Shown piece after piece: positions 7,445 through 11,862 of a stretch of 11,862 nt of DNA (positions are counted from its first letter, which is position 1; each line of letters opens with the position of its first letter). This DNA comes from an uncultured Phycisphaerae bacterium (GTDB taxonomy: Bacteria > Planctomycetota > Phycisphaerae > Sedimentisphaerales > Anaerohalosphaeraceae), in assembly GCA_937995495.1 (NCBI GenBank), contig CALKKA010000151.1, forward strand, positions 1 to 11,862, read 5' to 3'. Under the pieces are notes generated by a model, which worked only from the letters and a program-made list of their open reading frames with translations, made no database searches and was not told where the DNA came from. A program made the position numbers and the translations under genes.

Positions 7445-7504
7445 CCTGACCTGAAGTTGTAATGAAATATTAATGTTAAACTGTGTTTTAAGGAGGCATG
7501 ATTC

Positions 7505-7678
7505 ATGCAGGCTTACGAAGAATTGAAACAACTGGTTGCAGAGATCGAAACAGATATTAATAAAGCTGAAGGCGGCAACAAAGCGGCCGGGACACGCGTC
7601 CGTAAGCAGATGCAGATGATCAAGCAGGCATCGCAAAATGTCCGAAATACGGTCCTCGAAATACGGTCCAGCGCTTAA
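7505..7678 (+). CDS. Hc1-like (histone H1-like) mini protein, tail-less
   Basis: A 57-residue protein that begins MQAYEELKQLVAEIETD. Its core, INKAEGGNKAAGTRVRK followed by QMQMIKQASQNVR, closely resembles the N-terminal helical domain of chlamydial Hc1 (KAEKGNKAAAQRVR as I recall it). It also resembles the short histone H1-like proteins of Bacteroidetes. Chlamydial Hc1 continues into a lysine/alanine-rich DNA-condensing tail, which is absent here. This version may be a dimerising or helical module with modest DNA affinity; that is inference. The net charge is only mildly basic. The start at 7505 is chosen because AAGGAGG (7490-7496) is eight bases away. The ATG at 7498 is only one base from it and opens a 20-codon frame. 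A 14-bp tandem duplication shapes the last ten codons. The gene has its own likely promoter. Confidence 0.78.
   Translation: MQAYEELKQLVAEIETDINKAEGGNKAAGTRVRKQMQMIKQASQNVRNTVLEIRSSA
7643..7670 (+). repeat. 14-bp tandem duplication at the 3' end of the Hc1-like gene
   Basis: CGAAATACGGTCC occurs at 7643-7655 and 7657-7669, a period of 14 bases. Because 14 is not a multiple of three, the two copies are read in different frames (RNTV, then EIRS). The second copy, and everything after it, is therefore in a shifted frame relative to the pre-duplication sequence. Confidence 0.9.
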
Positions 7679-7772
7679 GACAAGTAAATCTTACACCCCA
7701 TCTTGTGAGTTGGGTCGGATAATATTTTTTACTAATACTCAAGGCCCATGACTGCTTGGGACAGGAGATTTT

Positions 7773-8243
7773 ATGCCCGCCCCCCTTATCGATTTAAGTA
7801 CAATTGATCTATCGAAAATTGAATTCGACGATGAAGCTATCGCCGAAGTTAACCCACAATCCTATGAGATGTCTCAGCTGGACGGTATCATTTGGCACGA
7901 CTTGGCCAATATGCTTTGCCTGGGATATAAAGATATTACGGACTCTGAATTTTGGATTCGCGGCCATCTGCCGGGGCGTCCGATCATGCCGGGGGTTATC
8001 ATGGTGGAATCTGCGGCACAACTGTGCAGTTTCTTTATGAAGCGGATTTATGGTTTAGAGGGTTTTATTGGTTTTTCGGGCATCGGAAAAACTAAATTTC
8101 GCAATACCGTTCTTCCGGGAAGCCGTCTGCACCTTCTTGGGCATATTGACAAAGTTCGAAGCCGTCAGTTCTCAGCAACAGTCCAGGGAATTGTAGATGA
8201 CACAATCGTCTTTGATACCATTATCAGCGGCATGAGGGTTTGA
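7773..8243 (+). CDS. FabZ-like 3-hydroxyacyl-ACP dehydratase
   Basis: A 156-residue hot-dog-fold protein of the FabZ/FabA class, which dehydrates 3-hydroxyacyl-ACP to trans-2-enoyl-ACP in fatty acid elongation. The active-site stretch FWIRGHLPGRPIMPGVIMVES (residues 60-80) supplies His65 on the loop and the catalytic acid Glu79 on the central helix, followed by AAQL as in FabZ. The strands FIGFSGIGKTKFRNTVLPGS and LHLLGHI...QFSATVQGIVDD complete one hot-dog unit. An extra N-terminal segment of about 25 residues precedes the fold. The family is clear. Whether this is the housekeeping FabZ or a specialised paralogue is not, because no other fab gene or acyl carrier protein is in the window. AGGAG at 7763-7767 precedes the ATG. 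The stop overlaps the start of the UvrC-like gene by one base. Confidence 0.9.
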   Translation: MPAPLIDLSTIDLSKIEFDDEAIAEVNPQSYEMSQLDGIIWHDLANMLCLGYKDITDSEFWIRGHLPGRPIMPGVIMVESAAQLCSFFMKRIYGLEGFIGFSGIGKTKFRNTVLPGSRLHLLGHIDKVRSRQFSATVQGIVDDTIVFDTIISGMRV

Positions 8244-9418
8244 TGACTCCCCCTTACGAGGAACTCTTTGATTCTTCGGTCGCTCTTGAAAAACAAAATT
8301 GCACTCCAGACGCCCTTGCAGTTATTCCCACCTGCAAGGGTGTTTTACTTTTTGTTGACTCCAATCACCGACCCATTCAGCTATTACAGACGGCCAATCT
8401 TCGAAGAACCGCTCGTACAAAACTTTTTCACCACGATGAGGGAATTTCCAAGCGAACAAATATTTCAACGCTTGCCAGTAAAATTTACTGGCGGTGCTGC
8501 TACAATGATTTCCTGACACAGACCCACTATATTCAAATTGCTAATGCGATCTTTGAAAGGCAGGCTGATGAAATTTTCCAACTGCCTCGCCCCTGCTTCT
8601 CTGTTATCGAGATGGGTTCTTACTTACCCTTTTTTGATGTCTCGAACAATCCTGCGATCTCTGAAAAGCGAATCGTATACGGCCTGTTTCCCAGCCGAAA
8701 AGCCGCGGGAGAATTTTCAAAAATTCTTAACAGTGTTTTTTGTTTGTGTCAAAATCCGACGCTGTTAAAAACAGGAAGAGAATCCAGTTGCCCCTACCTT
8801 CAAATGAAGAAATGTCCGAAGCCATGCCTTGATCTAACTCAGAAAGAAAGCTACCTAGAAAGATGTCACGAAGCCATTCAAAACGCAAATGGACAGCTCG
8901 AATCCTCTCTAAATACACTCAACCAGCGAATGGACAAGGCTTCTAAATCAATGAACTTCGAGAAAGCTTCAGAACTAAGAAAACAAATTGACCAGTTGAA
9001 AAAAATTCAAAAAACAGATTATCGCTGGGTCCATGATTTGCGAAGCTACTCCATTTTACATGTTGATCGCACATTTAAGAAATCCATTGAATGGAAAAGA
9101 AAGCGAATTCAGCAATATCAATGGTTTAAGATCGATGCTGAAGCAATACATGACTTAGGTTTTTTTTCTCCTGCATCGCGGCAGGAGATCGATTGCTTTC
9201 TTGAAGAGAACTGGACCACCGGGTCTGTGATCCCTTTCCCCGAAAACATCAAAAAACACCTGTCAAATCTTTCGTTCTTTCTATACCGCACAAAAAGTTC
9301 CGGGGTTTGGGTGGATTGCTCAGACGGCATTGTGGGCGACCAACTTTACGCCGACATTGAGCGTCTTCTTGGCGCTGAACTTCCCGCATACCGCGCAGAA
9401 AAAAAGGACGCTGAATAA
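8243..9418 (+). CDS. UvrC-like protein without nuclease domains
   Basis: A 391-residue protein that aligns by eye with the N-terminal half of UvrC. Residues 33-60 (GVLLFVDS...IQLLQTANLRRTART) match the GIY-YIG region PGVYxFxD...LYVGKAKNLRxR. The GIY and YIG tyrosines are replaced, and the later catalytic Glu is not evident. Residues 148-195 keep the UvrC cysteine region: Cys169, Cys183, Cys191 and Cys195, with the exact Cx7Cx3C ending CPYLQMKKCPKPC. This region ligates a [4Fe-4S] cluster in UvrC. Residues 222-256 are a good UVR (UvrB-interacting) motif, including KSMNFEKASELRKQID. The last 135 residues are not the RNase H-like nuclease or HhH domains. It may bind UvrB or DNA without cutting; that is inference. 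The start ATG 8243 overlaps the FabZ TGA, with GAGGG upstream. Confidence 0.75.
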   Translation: MTPPYEELFDSSVALEKQNCTPDALAVIPTCKGVLLFVDSNHRPIQLLQTANLRRTARTKLFHHDEGISKRTNISTLASKIYWRCCYNDFLTQTHYIQIANAIFERQADEIFQLPRPCFSVIEMGSYLPFFDVSNNPAISEKRIVYGLFPSRKAAGEFSKILNSVFCLCQNPTLLKTGRESSCPYLQMKKCPKPCLDLTQKESYLERCHEAIQNANGQLESSLNTLNQRMDKASKSMNFEKASELRKQIDQLKKIQKTDYRWVHDLRSYSILHVDRTFKKSIEWKRKRIQQYQWFKIDAEAIHDLGFFSPASRQEIDCFLEENWTTGSVIPFPENIKKHLSNLSFFLYRTKSSGVWVDCSDGIVGDQLYADIERLLGAELPAYRAEKKDAE

Positions 9419-9433
9419 TTCCGTTCAGCGTCC
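9399..9433 (-). terminator. Terminator of tRNA-Glu, embedded in the UvrC-like gene
   Basis: On the minus strand, GGACGCTGAA (9433-9424) and TTCAGCGTCC (9415-9406) form a perfect 10-bp stem with an 8-base loop. A run of seven T follows (9405-9399). It starts ten bases after the tRNA 3' end. The same bases encode the last codons (KKDAE and stop) of the convergent plus-strand gene. The plus-strand exit is only TTATCG, so termination in that direction should be weak. Confidence 0.88.
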
Positions 9434-9442
9434 TTATCGATA

Positions 9443-9515
9443 TAGCCCCAAGGGGACTCGAACCCCTGTCGCCGGGTTGAAAACCCGGTGTCCTAGGCCT
9501 CTAGACGATGGGGCC
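9443..9515 (-). tRNA. tRNA-Glu (anticodon UUC)
   Basis: A complete 73-base cloverleaf on the minus strand. The acceptor stem GGCCCCA pairs with TGGGGCT, with a G-U at the first pair. The D-arm region is CGTCTAGAGGCCTAGG. The anticodon stem-loop is CCGGG-TTTTCAA-CCCGG, with UUC at positions 34-36. The T-arm is AGGGG-TTCGAGT-CCCCT. The discriminator base is A, and CCA is not encoded. It lies 11 bases downstream of the ferredoxin stop on the same strand, with no room for a separate intergenic promoter. It is followed at once by a strong terminator, so it is probably processed from a ferredoxin-tRNA transcript. Confidence 0.97.
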
Positions 9516-9526
9516 CCTGAAAATCG

Positions 9527-9700
9527 TTACTCCATACTAATGGCTTCAACCGGGCATTCATCGACACAAACACCACAGTCAACACACTTATCTTCGACGA
9601 TAACTGCCTTATCTTCCTGCATTTCAATCGCTTCGCTCGGGCAGCAATCAACGCATGCGCCACAACCCGTACAGGTTCCACTATCCACTTTTGCCGGCAT
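9527..9700 (-). CDS. 2[4Fe-4S] ferredoxin
   Basis: A 57-residue bacterial-type ferredoxin, a low-potential electron carrier. Two CxxCxxCxxxCP motifs are complete: Cys10, 13, 16 and 20, and Cys39, 42, 45 and 49. An additional Cys19 adjoins the first motif. The halves (GTCTGCGACVDCCP and DKCVDCGVCVDECP) show the usual internal duplication. The frame is open for 59 more codons upstream, but those lack ferredoxin character. AAAGGG lies seven bases before the ATG at 9700, which fixes the start and gives the normal family length. The gene is followed 11 bases later by tRNA-Glu. A carrier of this type fits an anaerobic lifestyle. It could in principle feed the glutamate synthase domain protein, but nothing in the layout shows that. 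Confidence 0.95.
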   Translation of the reverse strand: MPAKVDSGTCTGCGACVDCCPSEAIEMQEDKAVIVEDKCVDCGVCVDECPVEAISME

Positions 9701-9749
9701 TTTATTCCCTTTCGAAAGTTGGCCACTTTTTTTTACAAACAGGCCCGGG

Positions 9750-9778
9750 AGTTTACATAATTTCCAAAGGTAAAACAA
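9750..9778 (-). promoter_or_regulatory. Possible promoter of the ferredoxin-tRNA-Glu unit
   Basis: On the minus strand, TTGTTT (9778-9773) and TAAACT (9755-9750) are separated by 17 bases. Transcription would begin near 9743, about 43 bases before the ferredoxin ATG. Both boxes are only partial consensus matches, but the position is right and no other candidate stands out in the 173-base gap. That gap is rich in A and T tracts. Confidence 0.4.
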
Positions 9779-9873
9779 TCCTTTTTTTGGGATTTTTTGA
9801 AAAAATAGTAACTCTAAATGGCTGTATTGAAACAGGAATGGGGTTTTATGTCGTATAGAAATGATTTCGTTTA

Positions 9874-11862
9874 TCAATCAGACACTTCATCCGCCAATTC
9901 GTTCACCCCTGGATCCTTCACCTCTAGATCCTTCATTTGCCCTCCCAGCGCGACTGCCATGCGACGGTTGAGTTCATAAGCGTCATGCTGAACCGCCCAA
10001 TCGAGTACTTTTTGAAATGTTTCCGGTTGGGCCTTTGCTAATAGAACCATCGCTATCAAACGAACCGGCCACTTGTCATGATTAAGATTCTCTGATACCT
10101 CAGCAGCAATTCCATCCAGTGGAATTGATAACGACAAGAGACTCGAAAGGGTGTGGACTCTTATTTTCCAATCTTTGTCCACAAGCAACTTGCGGATCGA
10201 ATCTGTTAGCAGTTCTCGTTCAACCCGGACATATTCAAAATCTGCTCCACTCAGATCGACAGCGATCTGCTCAGCGAGCAGACCGGCAAACATCGAAGCC
10301 GCCCGATACTTTTGCCCCGGCTGACCTTTTGACAAGACATCCAACCGCTGTAGCAGGAAGTCCCGCGAAAGCACAACCCCCCTGCGCCGAATTTGAGCCT
10401 GGATGGGCTTAATATTTTTCATCCGGTTCTCTGGTTGCCCAGACTTTGAAATCACCGGATCCAAATAGGCTTTGAAATGAACTTGAATATCTGCCTGGGG
10501 ATAGGTCATTAAAAGTGTTCTCAGCCGTCCGCGATTAAGCTCTAGGGGAACAGAAAGATATTCCCCCGGCAGAATCGGCTGTGAAGGTCGAAACCTCATC
10601 AAAAGTAGATCGGGGATTTCTACGTTCATACTTCCCTCCAGCACCGCATCGATGCGAAGATACCCGTGGATCAGCCCTTCTTCCGATATCACCAAGGCTT
10701 CATCTGAAGTATTTTCAATCACAAGACGACCCGAAAAATCAGCACCGTACAAAAAATCCGAACCATTAAATAAGAACTTTACCGAGCAGCAATCCACCGG
10801 AGCTATAAAACGGGGAACCATCCGACTGCCATACTCTGCTTCAAGGCGTTCTCGAAAAGTCCCTAATGAATCCGAAGGGATGTAGTCCGACTCCTGTTCC
10901 TCCAAAAGACGGATTGCCTTTTCCGCGATGAATGAGTCCGGAGCCATCTCCACCACAGACCGCAAAGCATCCAGACCTGCCTGCTTGTCGTCTCCTGAAA
11001 GCTGCACAAAAGCCATGGCCAATGCTGCTATTTGATCGTTCTCCTTTAAGGGCTCCGCATACTGCACTGCAAGGTCATTCTGGCCGTTCAAGGCCAGAGA
11101 ATAAGCAAATATGGCTTCAACACCCTGCCGATTGGGATCCTCGACAAAGGCCTGATTACTCCATGTCAGTGATTTATCAGGCTGCTCCAGAACAAAGCTA
11201 TAGAACCAAGCGAGGTATTCCGGGTAAACCGGTTCAGATAGGCTTTTAACCGATGCAAGACCCTCTCCCTTTTGAGCGGCAGACTCAAGCAATCGATTAC
11301 CCTCTTCAGTCCGCCCCAGTTTGATCAGAGTCTTACCTGAAACGGCCTCTAACACTAAATTAAATCGGTCCGGGTCGCGGTATGTCTCTGTTAGGCCCAG
11401 GCATTTCGTTTGCAAACGATCGCCATGATAGCAACTGAATAACCAGCCCTGAATAATGTCATCGGGTAACGGCTGGTCCGGGTACAAAAATTGATGGAGC
11501 TGAGATATATACTCATAGGCACTCGAAGCAGTGTTGTACATTTGAAGCTGCCGCAACATATCAGCATATCGAACAGCCGCATCAAGATCATAAGGATTCA
11601 TTTCAAGAACCCTGCGAGCTTGCACGACGGGTATTCGCTGATCGCGTTCACCATCCTCGGGCGCTGACAGTTCTAAGAACTTGCTTACAGCCAGTTGGTT
11701 GTAAGGGTTCAACTGGGCTGCACTCGACAGATAGTTTAGCGCCGTTTGCATGTCTGCCTTTTCGACGGCAAGCAACCCAAGCTGCGTCGCCACGTCGGAT
11801 GCGAAAGCTCCGTTTACAGAAGAATATTTTCGGAAAAGTTTCTCAAGTAAGACCTCTCGATC
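9874..11862 (-). CDS. Large TPR/HEAT-like repeat protein, 5' end outside window
   Basis: The reading frame is open from its stop at 9874 to the right edge, so at least 662 residues are visible and the true start lies beyond 11862. The GTG at 11793 is just an internal valine. The N-terminal two fifths are helical repeats of TPR type: GLLAVEKADMQTALNYLSSAAQLNPYN, then ARRVLEMNPYDLDAAVRYADMLRQ, and later similar units through LSGDDKQAGLDALRSVVEMAPD. A beta-rich middle section follows, with GRLVIENTSDEALVIS and LPGEYLSVPLELNRG, resembling an immunoglobulin-like domain. The C-terminal 120 residues look like HEAT-type helix pairs (DKDWKIRVHTLSSLL, then HDKWPVRLIAMVLLAKA). The likely role is a scaffold in the cytoplasm or periplasm; the missing N-terminus could hold a signal peptide or more repeats. 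I do not recognise a named family. Confidence 0.78.
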   Translation of the reverse strand, partial: DREVLLEKLFRKYSSVNGAFASDVATQLGLLAVEKADMQTALNYLSSAAQLNPYNQLAVSKFLELSAPEDGERDQRIPVVQARRVLEMNPYDLDAAVRYADMLRQLQMYNTASSAYEYISQLHQFLYPDQPLPDDIIQGWLFSCYHGDRLQTKCLGLTETYRDPDRFNLVLEAVSGKTLIKLGRTEEGNRLLESAAQKGEGLASVKSLSEPVYPEYLAWFYSFVLEQPDKSLTWSNQAFVEDPNRQGVEAIFAYSLALNGQNDLAVQYAEPLKENDQIAALAMAFVQLSGDDKQAGLDALRSVVEMAPDSFIAEKAIRLLEEQESDYIPSDSLGTFRERLEAEYGSRMVPRFIAPVDCCSVKFLFNGSDFLYGADFSGRLVIENTSDEALVISEEGLIHGYLRIDAVLEGSMNVEIPDLLLMRFRPSQPILPGEYLSVPLELNRGRLRTLLMTYPQADIQVHFKAYLDPVISKSGQPENRMKNIKPIQAQIRRRGVVLSRDFLLQRLDVLSKGQPGQKYRAASMFAGLLAEQIAVDLSGADFEYVRVERELLTDSIRKLLVDKDWKIRVHTLSSLLSLSIPLDGIAAEVSENLNHDKWPVRLIAMVLLAKAQPETFQKVLDWAVQHDAYELNRRMAVALGGQMKDLEVKDPGVNELADEVSD

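Noticed and set aside
7498..7560. Alternative 20-codon frame starting at the ATG at 7498
   Set aside because: That ATG is one base from the Shine-Dalgarno core, which is too close. The ATG at 7505 has proper spacing and yields the Hc1-like protein.
7679..7772. CCCA/TGGG pairing and T6 tract after the Hc1-like gene as a terminator, or TTGGGT-17-TAATAC as a fabZ promoter
   Set aside because: The stem is four bases with a large loop, and the T-run is nine bases away. The promoter boxes match the consensus poorly.
9781..9873. A/T-tract inverted repeats between the TPR gene and ferredoxin as a terminator
   Set aside because: The possible stems consist of A-T pairs or five bases only. No stable hairpin with a T-run on the minus strand is evident.
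1..11862. Mobile element, phage, CRISPR or defence island
   Set aside because: No transposase, integrase, phage structural gene, spaced repeat array or known defence protein was seen on either strand. The tRNA shows no flanking attachment-site duplication within the window.

Overview
The window looks like ordinary chromosomal DNA of an anaerobic or microaerophilic bacterium of the PVC group, most likely Planctomycetota (Phycisphaerae-like). This rests on recognised protein families only: a mini protein resembling the N-terminal domain of the chlamydial histone H1-like protein Hc1, a LolA-fold lipoprotein implying an outer membrane, a stand-alone FMN-type glutamate synthase domain protein, a small two-cluster ferredoxin, and a UvrC-like protein without nuclease domains. 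No mobile element, CRISPR array, phage gene or rRNA is visible. The phylum call is inference, since no marker gene is present.

Layout. Positions 68-1102 (+) encode a polytopic membrane protein. It converges on a minus-strand pair: an iron-sulfur uracil-DNA glycosylase (1843-2589) followed by a small two-helix membrane protein (1173-1823). Upstream of the glycosylase, a strong UUCG-loop terminator (2631-2658) ends a minus-strand glutamate synthase domain protein (2679-4319). That gene is divergent from a LysR regulator (4600-5490). The 280-base space between them has a near-consensus promoter for lysR and a perfect 19-bp tandem repeat. The lysR gene heads a tight plus-strand run: lysR, a HAD phosphatase (5487-6080), a LolA-like lipoprotein (6085-6921) and a flavodoxin-like protein (6927-7403). 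These overlap or are separated by at most 5 bases.

Next, each behind its own leader, come a 57-residue Hc1-like protein (7505-7678) and a FabZ-like dehydratase (7773-8243). The dehydratase is translationally coupled to a UvrC-like protein with a degenerate GIY-YIG region (8243-9418). On the minus strand a 2[4Fe-4S] ferredoxin (9527-9700) lies just upstream of tRNA-Glu(UUC) (9443-9515). The terminator of that tRNA is embedded in the last codons of the convergent UvrC-like gene. The right end is a large TPR/HEAT-like repeat protein on the minus strand, whose start lies outside the window.

How the genes fit together. The divergent LysR/glutamate-synthase pair has the same arrangement as gltC/gltAB of Bacillus, so local control of the minus-strand gene is plausible. 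The four-gene plus-strand run is probably one transcript, but its products suggest no single pathway. No defence system or biosynthetic cluster is evident. The points that most deserve a second look are the tail-less Hc1-like protein, the apparently nuclease-dead UvrC-like protein coupled to FabZ, the displaced cysteine cluster of the glutamate synthase domain protein, and several compact transcription signals.
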